Of a stretch of DNA of 64,000 nt, positions 34,504 through 41,598 are shown one piece after another. Every line of letters starts with the position of its first letter. Position 1 is the first letter of the stretch. Below the pieces are notes generated by a model. It ran no database searches, was not told the DNA's origin, and saw only the letters and a program-made list of their open reading frames with translations. Location of the stretch: positions 1 through 64,000 of the forward strand of contig NZ_KI273050.1 of NCBI RefSeq assembly GCF_000469545.1, given 5' to 3'. The stretch comes from Mitsuokella sp. oral taxon 131 str. W9106. GTDB lineage: Bacteria; Bacillota; Negativicutes; Selenomonadales; Selenomonadaceae. The position numbers were made by a program, and so were the translations under genes.

Positions 34504-34523
34504 AATAGCATTTGTGCTATCCT
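34495..34523 (+). promoter_or_regulatory. Promoter of the cobalamin riboswitch RNA
   Basis: TTGACA (34495-34500) overlaps the end of the aminotransferase gene; TATCCT (34518-34523) is 17 bases further. A small inverted repeat ATAGCA-tttg-TGCTAT (34505-34520) lies between the boxes. Confidence 0.7.
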
Positions 34524-34540
34524 ATTTGTATCAGACAACT

Positions 34541-34710
34541 GTATAGCGATTTGGATTAGGTGTCGCAAGACTTCATAGAGAATCCGGATAAGCCGGAGCG
34601 GTCCCGCCACTGTATCAGCGAGCGACTTTGCAATATGTCACTGGGCTTTGCCTGGGAAGGCGCAAAGGAGCGATGAGCTGGAGCCAGGAGAACTGCCTGA
34701 TCGACAATCA
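34541..34710 (+). ncRNA. Cobalamin (adenosylcobalamin) riboswitch
   Basis: The conserved elements appear in order: TTGGATTAGGTG (about 34551), the core GCGGTCCCGCCACTGT (34598-34613) and the B12 box GCCAGGAGAACTGCCT (34683-34698). The RNA senses a cobalamin and normally controls B12 uptake or B12-dependent genes in cis. Here it is followed by an intrinsic terminator, so transcriptional control is likely, but no gene follows on the same strand: the next gene, a methyltransferase, lies on the opposite strand. Confidence 0.92.
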
Positions 34711-34770
34711 CCGTTTGACCTGCGAGCGATGGGAAGGGGATTTGGATGCGTGTCCTAACGTATGTACCAA

Positions 34771-34796
34771 GTCTCGGCAGCAGCCGAGGCTTTTTT
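34771..34796 (+). terminator. Riboswitch terminator
   Basis: GTCTCGGC (34771-34778) pairs with GCCGAGGC (34783-34790) around AGCA and is followed by TTTTTT. This is the likely expression platform of the cobalamin riboswitch. Confidence 0.85.
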
Positions 34797-34810
34797 ATAC
34801 CACGCATTCA

Positions 34811-34869
34811 AAACGCTGCAGCGAGGGGGTTGCCGATTGTGATTTCCTGCTGCGGCGTTTTTGTTTTGA
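34811..34869 (+). terminator. Second hairpin after the riboswitch
   Basis: AAACGCTGCAGCG (34811-34823) pairs with TGCTGCGGCGTTT (34848-34860), two wobble pairs, followed by TTGTTTTG. It could also act on the minus strand for the methyltransferase. Confidence 0.6.
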
Positions 34870-34886
34870 CCCATCGTCAAAAGGTT

Positions 34887-34910
34887 TTCCCTTGCCGGTC
34901 GGCAAGGGAA
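34887..34910. repeat. Perfect 10-bp hairpin of unknown role
   Basis: TTCCCTTGCC-ggtc-GGCAAGGGAA is perfectly palindromic. It lacks a T-run on the + strand; on the minus strand it is followed by AACCTTTT, so it may help end the methyltransferase transcript. Confidence 0.6.
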
Positions 34911-34970
34911 GTTGCTCATACTTTTCTTCGGTATGGTTTGCAGTTGCGCTTGGGGTGGAAGCTGAGCGCG

Positions 34971-35000
34971 GAGGAATCGAAAGATTCCTCATTTTTTTTT
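34971..35000 (+). terminator. Strong intrinsic terminator facing the methyltransferase gene
   Basis: GAGGAATC-gaaa-GATTCCTC is a perfect 8-bp stem with a GNRA-type loop, then A and nine T. It points along the + strand and its 3' part overlaps the last codons of the minus-strand gene, so it must end an RNA that comes from the riboswitch side. Confidence 0.85.
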
Positions 35001-35672
35001 GCATATAAATTCGGCAAACGAGCCGATCGTATGGAGATGGACGCTCTCATAGCGTGCAGCAAGACGAGAGCGCAGGCTGTATGCCGTATCGTACGGCGGT
35101 GTGAAGAACCCACGCCACGTGCAGAACGTCCGCACGAAAATGTCTGTTACGCTGCGCTCGCCGCGCACGTAGCAGGAGCCGGAAAAGATGCCGCCGGGCG
35201 CGAGAACGCGGCACATTTCATCAAGTGCGGCATCTTTGTGGGGGAAGGCGTGAAGGCCGTTGACGGTGAGAACGTGGTCGAATGTGCCGTCCCCGAATGG
35301 GAGCGCCCCGACATCGCCCTGCTGCAAGACGACATTCGACAGGTTCATCTCGCCTGCGAGCTTGCGTGCGACGTCAAGCATCTTGCCGGAGTAGTCGAGG
35401 CAGGTGATTTTGGCACGGGGCAGCGTTTGGTAGAGGGGCATCGTGAGCGAGCCCGTTCCGACGGGGACTTCGAGAAGCGATCCCGCGAAATCATGTGGAA
35501 CACCTGCAAGAAGATGCGCCATGTAGCTGGCGTACTCTTCTTTTGAGAACTGCCATAGGAAGCGAAGTGCAAGGCAGCCAAACACACTCGTTCCCGTCAT
35601 CATGCCATCGTAGTGTGCGGCATGTGTGCCGAGGTGCTCGTAGGCAGCATGGATCTCCGCTTTTCGATTCAT
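34989..35672 (-). CDS. Class I SAM-dependent methyltransferase
   Basis: A 227-residue methyltransferase of the UbiE/type 11 group. SAM motif I is VPVGTGSLTMPL with a downstream acidic LDYSGKM; the QQGDVGALPFGDGTFDHVLTVNG stretch and the post-motif CRVLAPGGIF are typical. The start at 35672 is supported by AAGGAG about 10 bases upstream; the open frame extends further. The substrate is unknown. It lies opposite a B12 riboswitch; a link to B12, methionine or SAM metabolism is possible but not shown by the protein itself. Confidence 0.85.
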   Translation of the reverse strand: MNRKAEIHAAYEHLGTHAAHYDGMMTGTSVFGCLALRFLWQFSKEEYASYMAHLLAGVPHDFAGSLLEVPVGTGSLTMPLYQTLPRAKITCLDYSGKMLDVARKLAGEMNLSNVVLQQGDVGALPFGDGTFDHVLTVNGLHAFPHKDAALDEMCRVLAPGGIFSGSCYVRGERSVTDIFVRTFCTWRGFFTPPYDTAYSLRSRLAARYESVHLHTIGSFAEFICKKK

Positions 35673-35703
35673 TCGTGCAACACTCCTTTTCGGGAACGCT
35701 CTC

Positions 35704-35732
35704 ATTTTAGCATTTCCATTTGGGATTGGCAA
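35704..35732 (-). promoter_or_regulatory. Promoter of the methyltransferase gene
   Basis: On the minus strand TTGCCA (35732-35727) and TAAAAT (35709-35704) are 17 bases apart. Confidence 0.7.
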
Positions 35733-35877
35733 GAAATAGAGTGAACCTTTTGGAAAATATTCGAGAAATAATTTTATTACGAAAAAAAGGATTCTGTAAC
35801 TTTAGAGCGAATAGAGCGAAGTAGTTAGGACTATGGCTTCGTGCCTGAATGGGGCAGAAAGGTAGGAAAAAGGTCTT

Positions 35878-36336
35878 ATGACAGGGAAAAAGTACGAGTT
35901 CACGGATGCGTATTTGACAGGGATTCCCTCAATTGATGAAGAGCATGCCCGCCTGTTCGAGATCGCAAATGAGGTGTACGATCTTCTTGAGGACGAACTC
36001 GTTACGGACAAGTATGATCGAATCGTCGAGATGATCGACGAACTGCGCGCGTATACGAAGACGCATTTCGCTAACGAGGAAGCGTATATGGAACGCATTG
36101 GCTTTCCACATATATGGAGCGAGCGCCGTGCGCATCGCCTTTTCGTCAAGAAGCTTGAAGAGGTCGATATGGGCGCGATCGATAATAGCCAGGACGCTTA
36201 CATTCTCGAGGTTCTTGATTTTCTTACAAAGTGGCTAACGGCGCATATCAAAGGTGCGGACCGGCGCATTGGCCTTGCGGAAGGAACGATTCGGACGGAG
36301 ACGATGCCCCATGATTCGCAGCACGGAAATGGATAA
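35878..36336 (+). CDS. Bacteriohemerythrin
   Basis: A 152-residue non-haem di-iron protein that binds O2 (and can bind NO), used for oxygen sensing, delivery or detoxification. The four-helix-bundle iron ligands are in order: His in IDEEHARLFE, His-x3-Glu in HFANEEAYME, His in FPHIWSERRAH and His-x4-Asp in AHIKGADRRIG. The single-domain form is cytoplasmic. The 145 bases before it hold no clear promoter. A small unknown gene follows after 17 bases. Confidence 0.9.
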   Translation: MTGKKYEFTDAYLTGIPSIDEEHARLFEIANEVYDLLEDELVTDKYDRIVEMIDELRAYTKTHFANEEAYMERIGFPHIWSERRAHRLFVKKLEEVDMGAIDNSQDAYILEVLDFLTKWLTAHIKGADRRIGLAEGTIRTETMPHDSQHGNG

Positions 36337-36353
36337 CGAGGGGGAGACTGTTG

Positions 36354-36587
36354 ATGGAAGGCGAAATCGTTTGGCGCAAGAACCAATATATGCTTCAGTA
36401 TTTTGCGGATGGAGATGAGCATCTCATCCCGATCCATGTCGGCGATACGGTGGAGGTCCTTCTGAACGACGCGTGGGTGAAGACGACAGTCGGCATGAGG
36501 ATGGGAGAGCCTCATTTCATGGATATCAATTACGGTGATGGCATTGGCTGCATCGGCCGTATATTTGATACGGAACACAATCCATAA
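36354..36587 (+). CDS. Small protein, DUF5348-like
   Basis: A 77-residue protein without signal or membrane segment. The core HVGDTVEVLLNDAWVKTTV resembles DUF5348 proteins, small beta-rich proteins of unknown function; the assignment is by eye. It follows the hemerythrin gene closely and probably shares its transcript. Confidence 0.55.
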   Translation: MEGEIVWRKNQYMLQYFADGDEHLIPIHVGDTVEVLLNDAWVKTTVGMRMGEPHFMDINYGDGIGCIGRIFDTEHNP

Positions 36588-36591
36588 AGGC

Positions 36592-36619
36592 TTGTAGCAA
36601 AGCGGATTTATGCTATAAT
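36592..36619 (+). promoter_or_regulatory. Promoter of tatA
   Basis: TTGTAG (36592-36597) and TATAAT (36614-36619) are 16 bases apart. Confidence 0.65.
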
Positions 36620-36659
36620 AGACTCGTATATTATCGTTTGCTGAAAGGAGTGCGTGTAT

Positions 36660-36851
36660 ATGTTGATGGGCCTTACCGTCCCGAAGCTGCTCTTGATTCT
36701 CGCGATTGGCCTTCTGATCTTTGGACCCGGCAAGCTGCCGCAGGTCGGCAAGTCGCTCGGCGAGAGCATCAAAGCATTTAAGTCGGGGGCAGCGGAAAAG
36801 CCGACGGAGGAAACGCATGTTGCCGCAGCGGAGACGAAGGACGCGAAATAA
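36660..36851 (+). CDS. tatA: Twin-arginine translocase subunit TatA
   Basis: A 63-residue TatA/E protein that forms the pore or membrane-weakening part of the system that exports folded proteins. It has a short N-terminal membrane helix (LTVPKLLLILAIGLLIFGP), the FGPGKLPQVGKSLG hinge with amphipathic helix, and a charged tail. ATG 36660 is 9 bases after AAAGGAG; GTG 36654 is too close. tatC is not in the window. A terminator follows. Confidence 0.92.
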   Translation: MLMGLTVPKLLLILAIGLLIFGPGKLPQVGKSLGESIKAFKSGAAEKPTEETHVAAAETKDAK

Positions 36852-36861
36852 AACGGGATGG

Positions 36862-36909
36862 CCAGTATGGAGCAAAGACGCAAGGTGGTCGGGCACATAC
36901 TGGTTTTTT
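36862..36909 (+). terminator. Terminator after tatA
   Basis: CCAGTATG (36862-36869) pairs with CATACTGG (36896-36903) around a 26-base loop, followed by TTTTTT. Confidence 0.75.
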
Positions 36910-36954
36910 ACTGAGTAAAATGTGTGAATTTGGAATACGCAGCAGGAGGGTATT

Positions 36955-37719
36955 ATGGAACTGCTCGACATACATACGCTGGCATTCTTGATTTTCTTCG
37001 GTTTTATGGCCGCCTTCGTCGATTCGGTCGTCGGCGGCGGCGGCCTCATTTCCGTCCCGGCGCTCATGTGGACGGGGCTTCCTCCCGTCACGGTGCTCGG
37101 CACGAATAAGGTGGCTGCTGTCATGGGCGCCCTGACGAGCTTCGTGACATTCCTGCGTTCGGGCAAGGTCGATGGCTGGCTCATACGGCGCCTCTTTCCA
37201 TGTTCGCTCGTTGGCTCTGCCATCGGCGTCCTTGCCGTGCGCCTCGTGCCGCCTGAGATCCTGCGTCCGCTTGTCGTCGTCATGCTCCTTTTCGTACTCA
37301 TCTACAGCATCGTCAAGAAGGAGTGGGGCAGGGATGCAACGTATGCGGGAATGAGCAGGCGTCTCCTCGTACTTTCCGTTCTCACGGCGTTCGGATTCGG
37401 CTTTTACGATGGATTCTTCGGCCCGGGGACTGGCTCCTTCCTGTTGTTCGCCTTTTTGGTGATTGGCTTTGATTTTATCGGTGCTGCTGCGAATGCGCGT
37501 GCGCTGAACTTCGCGAGCAACATCGCGGCAGCGATTCTCTTTTCCTATCTTGGCGAGGTGAATTTTTCCTACGCGATTCCCATGGGGATTTCCATGATTG
37601 TCGGCGCATGGTGCGGGGCGCGCGTGGCGCTTGCGAAAGGGGTCGGATACGTGCGGCCGCTCTTCATCATCATGACAGCGGTTCTCATTGGGAAACAGAT
37701 CCTGGAACTCTTGAAATGA
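36955..37719 (+). CDS. TSUP family membrane transporter (TauE/SafE)
   Basis: A 254-residue inner-membrane protein with about eight helices. The two family repeats are recognisable: VDSVVGGGGLISVPALMWTGLPPVTVLGTNK near residue 25 and YDGFFGPGTGSFLLFAF near 150, each with the Gly-rich loop. TSUP proteins move sulfite, sulfoacetate, sulfonates or other organic anions, usually for export. AGGAGGG precedes the ATG. The neighbours do not indicate the substrate. Confidence 0.9.
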   Translation: MELLDIHTLAFLIFFGFMAAFVDSVVGGGGLISVPALMWTGLPPVTVLGTNKVAAVMGALTSFVTFLRSGKVDGWLIRRLFPCSLVGSAIGVLAVRLVPPEILRPLVVVMLLFVLIYSIVKKEWGRDATYAGMSRRLLVLSVLTAFGFGFYDGFFGPGTGSFLLFAFLVIGFDFIGAAANARALNFASNIAAAILFSYLGEVNFSYAIPMGISMIVGAWCGARVALAKGVGYVRPLFIIMTAVLIGKQILELLK

Positions 37720-37731
37720 GATTTTAATCCC

Positions 37732-37760
37732 TTGCCAAAGAACATGATTCTTCGTATAAT
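37732..37760 (+). promoter_or_regulatory. Promoter of the repeat-protein gene
   Basis: TTGCCA (37732-37737) and TATAAT (37755-37760) are 17 bases apart, close to consensus, with a leader of about 70 bases. Confidence 0.8.
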
Positions 37761-37838
37761 ATAAGCGTAGGGTTCAGATTCCTTTACAAGGATAGTGGAA
37801 AAGCGCAATGGCTTTTTCGGGAAAGCGAGGGAAAACGC

Positions 37839-38291
37839 ATGGGAGTTTCAGGGATTAGCGCGATTGGGCATCAGGCCATCGTCCCGCTGAACAGGGATGT
37901 CAACGCGCAGGGGCGGCAGGTTGCCGCACAGATCACGCAGAAGGCGGCATCGTACTCGAAGGTGTCGAACTTCGGGACTGAGACGAAGCTCGGCAAGGGA
38001 CCATTCCAGCAGAACAACAAGACGATCGTGAGCATCGGCGAACATACGACAGCAAAGCTCATGGATCAGGCAAAGCAGGTCTATTCGACGTCGAATTTCG
38101 GCGATGAGACGAAGATCGGCACGAGCAAGTTCCAGCAGTCGAACCGGGAGAGCAACCAGCTTGGCGAACGCGCTACGGCGCACGCGATGCAGGAAGCCGC
38201 TGAACCGATCAAGCGCATCGCAAAAGAGGCGTATCAGACGGCACAGCAGATGAAGACCCCGGTTGGCAGCAATGTTGATTTTGCCGCGTGA
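37839..38291 (+). CDS. Unknown protein with two copies of an SNFGxETK repeat
   Basis: A 150-residue polar protein that I do not recognise. It has no signal peptide, membrane segment or Cys. Its centre is a duplication of about 42 residues: SNFGTETKLGKGPFQQNNKT, then a helix, and SNFGDETKIGTSKFQQSNRE, then a similar helix (IGEHTTAKLMDQA against LGERATAHAMQEA). Flanking parts are rich in Gln and Ala and likely helical. It has its own strong promoter and a perfect terminator, so it is probably expressed at a good level alone. A structural or surface-associated role is only a guess. Confidence 0.75.
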   Translation: MGVSGISAIGHQAIVPLNRDVNAQGRQVAAQITQKAASYSKVSNFGTETKLGKGPFQQNNKTIVSIGEHTTAKLMDQAKQVYSTSNFGDETKIGTSKFQQSNRESNQLGERATAHAMQEAAEPIKRIAKEAYQTAQQMKTPVGSNVDFAA

Positions 38292-38303
38292 GCGAGGCAG
38301 GCA

Positions 38304-38334
38304 TCCCAATGCAGCAATGCATTGGGACTTTTTT
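38304..38334 (+). terminator. Terminator after the repeat-protein gene
   Basis: TCCCAATGCA-gcaa-TGCATTGGGA is a perfect 10-bp stem with a GNRA-type loop, followed by C and T residues. Confidence 0.92.
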
Positions 38335-38348
38335 GTCGGGCAATGAAT

Positions 38349-38378
38349 TTTCTTCTGTAACGATTGTTACAGAAGAAA
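38349..38378 (+). promoter_or_regulatory. 30-bp perfect palindrome before hcp, candidate Crp/Fnr-type operator
   Basis: Two 13-base arms, the inner part being TGTAAC-gatt-GTTACA, surround a 4-base spacer. The N4 spacing and half-site size are those of Crp/Fnr-family dimers such as the NO-responsive HcpR/DNR types. It lies about 100 bases before hcp. A good -10 is not obvious; TATGCT (38393-38398) is possible. Confidence 0.7.
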
Positions 38379-38479
38379 CAGCAGCATTTTGTTATGCTTT
38401 GGAAGACGGCGGCGTGAGCAGCCGCCCGGCTATATGATGTACGATGCAGTAGGTATATATCAAAGGAGAGAACCAAAGG

Positions 38480-40114
38480 ATGGAAAACAAGATGTTTTGC
38501 TTTCAGTGCCAGGAGACGGCGGGCGGCAAGGGCTGCACGCAGGTAGGCGTCTGCGGAAAGAAACCAGAGGTCGCTGCCATGCAGGATCTTTTGGTCTACG
38601 TGACGAAAGGGCTTTCCGCTGTGACGACGCGCCTTCGCGCTGAGGGAAAGTCCGTCAAAAAGGGGATCAACCACCTTGTGACGGAAAATCTTTTCATGAC
38701 GATTACGAATGCGAACTTCGACTATGATGCGATCGCGGAGCACGTTTCGATCACGCTGCGCGCAAAGGGCGAGCTCATGGCGGCGCTTTCGAGCCGTGCC
38801 GACCTCCCGGCAGCGGCGCTTTGGAACGACGTGAAGGAGAACTACGATGCAAAGGCGGTTTCGGTCGGCGTGCTTTCGACAGAGAATGAGGATGTGCGCA
38901 GCCTGCGCGAGCTCACGACGTATGGGCTCAAAGGACTCGCAGCCTACGTCAAGCATGCAAATGCGCTCGGCGAGGACGATGAGGCAATCGACGCCTTTAT
39001 CCAGCAGGCACTCGCGAAGCTCCTTGACAATACGATGACAGGGGAGGATCTTACGGCTCTCGTGCTTGAGACGGGCAAGTACGGCGTGGATGGCATGGCA
39101 CTTCTCGACCATGCGAACACGACGGCTTACGGCGATCCCGAAATCACGGAAGTCGAGCTCGGCGTCCGCAAGAATCCGGGCATCTTGATCACGGGGCATG
39201 ATCTCCACGACCTCGAAATGCTCCTTGAGCAGACGGAGGGCACAGGCGTCGACATCTACACGCACGGCGAGATGCTTCCGGCGCAGTACTATCCGAAGTT
39301 CAAGCAGTACAAGCACTTTGCAGGCAACTACGGAAACGCATGGTGGAAGCAGAAGGAAGAGTTCGAAGCGTTCCACGGGCCGATCCTCTTCACGACGAAC
39401 TGCCTTGTCCCGCCGAAGGACAGCTACAAGGATCGCATCTTCACGACGGGTGCGACGGGCTTTTCAGGCTGCACGCATATCGAGCCGAAAAAGGACGGCA
39501 CGAAGGACTTCTCCGCTGTTATTGCGATGGCAAAGAAGTGTGAGCCTCCGCAGGAGCTAGAGACGGGCAAGATCGTCGGCGGCTTCGCGCACAATCAGGT
39601 TCTCGCACTCGCGGACAAGGTCGTTGCAGCGGTCAAGAGCGGCGCAATCAAGAAGTTTGTCGTCATGGCAGGCTGCGATGGCCGCATGAAGAGCCGTGCA
39701 TACTACGCGGAGTTCGCCAAGGCACTGCCGAAGGATACGGTCATCCTCACGGCAGGATGCGCGAAGTACAAGTACATCAAGCTCGGTCTCGGCGATATCG
39801 GCGGCATCCCACGTGTCCTCGATGCGGGCCAGTGCAACGACAGCTACAGCCTTGCGGTCATCGCGCTCAAACTCAAGGAGGTCTTCGGGCTCGACGACAT
39901 CAACAAACTTCCGATCGTATTCAATATCGCATGGTATGAGCAGAAGGCGGTCATCGTCCTTCTTGCGCTCCTGCATCTCGGCGTCAAGAACATCCACTTA
40001 GGGCCGACGCTCCCCGCATTCCTCTCCCCGAATGTCGCAAAGGTACTTGTCGAAAACTTCGGCATCGGCACGATCTCTACCGTCGAGGATGACATCAAGA
40101 CGATGATCGGCTGA
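38480..40114 (+). CDS. hcp: Hydroxylamine reductase / hybrid cluster protein
   Basis: A 544-residue Fe-S protein that reduces NO and hydroxylamine and takes part in nitrosative-stress defence of anaerobes. The N-terminal cluster Cys are at 7, 10, 19 and 25 ([19 protein letters not shown]), the short spacing of class I Hcp proteins from strict anaerobes. Hybrid-cluster ligands lie in the C-terminal two-thirds ([33 protein letters not shown]). AAAGGA lies just before the ATG. It is a single gene between the palindrome and a terminator. An electron donor such as hcr is not adjacent. Confidence 0.95.
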   Translation: MENKMFCFQCQETAGGKGCTQVGVCGKKPEVAAMQDLLVYVTKGLSAVTTRLRAEGKSVKKGINHLVTENLFMTITNANFDYDAIAEHVSITLRAKGELMAALSSRADLPAAALWNDVKENYDAKAVSVGVLSTENEDVRSLRELTTYGLKGLAAYVKHANALGEDDEAIDAFIQQALAKLLDNTMTGEDLTALVLETGKYGVDGMALLDHANTTAYGDPEITEVELGVRKNPGILITGHDLHDLEMLLEQTEGTGVDIYTHGEMLPAQYYPKFKQYKHFAGNYGNAWWKQKEEFEAFHGPILFTTNCLVPPKDSYKDRIFTTGATGFSGCTHIEPKKDGTKDFSAVIAMAKKCEPPQELETGKIVGGFAHNQVLALADKVVAAVKSGAIKKFVVMAGCDGRMKSRAYYAEFAKALPKDTVILTAGCAKYKYIKLGLGDIGGIPRVLDAGQCNDSYSLAVIALKLKEVFGLDDINKLPIVFNIAWYEQKAVIVLLALLHLGVKNIHLGPTLPAFLSPNVAKVLVENFGIGTISTVEDDIKTMIG

Positions 40115-40154
40115 TTCGTTTGCACACTGCAAAACCATAAGGTTCAGCTCATAC

Positions 40155-40200
40155 AAAAAGCTTCCCCATGCTTGCTTTTGGCACGTCGGGAAGCTTTTTT
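40155..40200. terminator. Bidirectional terminator between hcp and the LacI-family gene
   Basis: AAAAAGCTTCCC (40155-40166) pairs with GGGAAGCTTTTT (40188-40199), with A- and T-runs that work in both directions for the two converging genes. Confidence 0.88.
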
Positions 40201-40223
40201 GGTGAAATGAAGGTCGGGATCTC

Positions 40224-41246
40224 TTACAGATTTTCGAGAATTCGAATTTCGTTTTTCATGAGGTATTTGCTGTGGGATGGGGAAATTCCGCTGATGAGCT
40301 GATCATAGGCAATTTGCATCGCGATCTGTCCCTGCCTCCGTGGATGCTGATAGATGGCGGCATCGATGATGCCGCTTTGCATGGCAGAGCGCACAGCGGG
40401 GGTGATGTCGAAGCTGACGACGGTGATGTCCTCCGTCCGTCCCATTTTGGCAAGGGCCTTGCAGACGCCGTGTGTCCCGCCGGATGTCGCGATGAAAAAA
40501 GCATTGATTTCGGGATGGGCGTCCAGTGACTGCAAGGTGTTTTCGTATGCCTGTATGTCATCGTCAAAATGCGTTGTGACATCCGTTAGCACGCAGTCCG
40601 GCTCGACGGAAAGGCGTGTACGGAACCCTTCGATCCGATGGATATGACCGAGTATACGGACACCGCTGTAGATGGCGACTGCGTGAACGGGTCCCGCATG
40701 AAGCTTGCGCAGAAGAGCCGCTGCTGTCCGCCCGCCTTCTGCGTAGTCGCTGCCGACGTAGACGTGAGGAAGGTTGGACGCCACGTCGTTGTTGAGCGCA
40801 ATCACGAAAATTTCATTATGAATGCAGTCTTCGATGGTACGTATGACGTCCGGCTCGCTGATGGGGGTGATGATGATGGCGGATGCCCCAAGTTTGCGCA
40901 AGTCGGCAATGGCCGTGCATTGGTCCGCCGCACTGTACCCCGTCAGAAGCCGCCACTCTGTCCGCAGGCCGAAGCGTTCGTAATAGGCGGCGGTCTTTCG
41001 GAGTGCATCGATGACGGGAGAAAAGAATTGAATCTCGCTGGCAGAGATGATGATGCCGACAATCGGCCCTTGCTTCTGCGAAACGAGAGCACGGGCGGCT
41101 GGGTTCGGCCGATAGCCGAATTCGGCCATTGTTTTTAGGATGCGTGCTCGTTTTTCCTCCTTGACCTTGCCGCGGCCGTTTATGACGCGATCGACTGTGC
41201 CACGCGAGACACCGCAAAGTTCGGCGATCTGTTTTATCGTAATCAT
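40224..41246 (-). CDS. LacI-family transcriptional regulator of the arabinose genes
   Basis: A 340-residue repressor. Helix-turn-helix and hinge are at the N-terminus (TIKQIAELCGVSRGTVDRVINGRGKV ... FGYRPNPAARALVS), followed by a periplasmic-binding-like sugar domain (PIVGIIISASEIQFFSPVID). The variant recognition helix SRGTVDRV differs from the common SxxTVSRV. It is divergent from the arabinose genes and has two similar operators in the shared region, so it most likely represses them and itself until L-arabinose or a derivative is present (inference). TTGCAA-N17-TATAAT and AGGAGG precede it. Confidence 0.88.
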   Translation of the reverse strand: MITIKQIAELCGVSRGTVDRVINGRGKVKEEKRARILKTMAEFGYRPNPAARALVSQKQGPIVGIIISASEIQFFSPVIDALRKTAAYYERFGLRTEWRLLTGYSAADQCTAIADLRKLGASAIIITPISEPDVIRTIEDCIHNEIFVIALNNDVASNLPHVYVGSDYAEGGRTAAALLRKLHAGPVHAVAIYSGVRILGHIHRIEGFRTRLSVEPDCVLTDVTTHFDDDIQAYENTLQSLDAHPEINAFFIATSGGTHGVCKALAKMGRTEDITVVSFDITPAVRSAMQSGIIDAAIYQHPRRQGQIAMQIAYDQLISGISPSHSKYLMKNEIRILENL

Positions 41247-41267
41247 GCTAGCCTCCTATACGGTCTC

Positions 41268-41296
41268 ATTATACCGATTTTCGAATGCGGTTGCAA
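41268..41296 (-). promoter_or_regulatory. Promoter of the LacI-family gene
   Basis: On the minus strand TTGCAA (41296-41291) and TATAAT (41273-41268) are 17 bases apart. Confidence 0.8.
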
Positions 41297-41345
41297 TTTC
41301 CTGTTTGGTGGCCTGTACGTTCCTCCAATTGCTGTCCACAGCCTA

Positions 41346-41365
41346 TTATCTGTTCGAGCACATGA
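41346..41365. promoter_or_regulatory. Upstream LacI-type operator (O2) of the arabinose operon
   Basis: The right half CGAGCACAT is identical to that of the perfect operator at 41422-41441, and 15 of 20 positions match overall. The centres are 76 bp apart, suited to DNA looping. Confidence 0.6.
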
Positions 41366-41385
41366 TGGAAAACGATGAAGTTACA

Positions 41386-41414
41386 TTGACAATTTGGATT
41401 TAATATGATAATCT
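41386..41414 (+). promoter_or_regulatory. Promoter of the arabinose operon
   Basis: TTGACA (41386-41391) and TAATCT (41409-41414) are 17 bases apart. Transcription would begin at the left edge of the perfect operator. Confidence 0.75.
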
Positions 41415-41421
41415 ATACAAG

Positions 41422-41441
41422 ATATGTGCTCGAGCACATAT
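41422..41441. promoter_or_regulatory. Perfect 20-bp LacI-type operator (O1)
   Basis: ATATGTGCTC-GAGCACATAT is an exact palindrome with the central CG typical of LacI-family sites, placed at the expected +1 of the arabinose promoter. Confidence 0.8.
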
Positions 41442-41598
41442 TTGCCTACGAATTTTCCCGTTTTCCATCATCGGCCTATTCGGTTTGCTCGGTGTCCTGT
41501 TCGTCACGAGATGCATGCCAAAGAGAAAAGGGTGCACGCGGAAGGAGGCTGAGGCGCTGCCGTTGCGCTGCCGTACCGTGAAAGGGAGGGCTTCGTTC

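Noticed and set aside
34746-35546. Long + strand open frame after the cobalamin riboswitch
   Set aside because: It begins near the riboswitch terminator, has no convincing ribosome site, contains no recognisable domain and for most of its length is the antisense of the methyltransferase gene.
38349-38378. Reading the palindrome before hcp simply as a terminator
   Set aside because: It lacks a T-run and a perfect terminator for the upstream gene already lies at 38304-38334.
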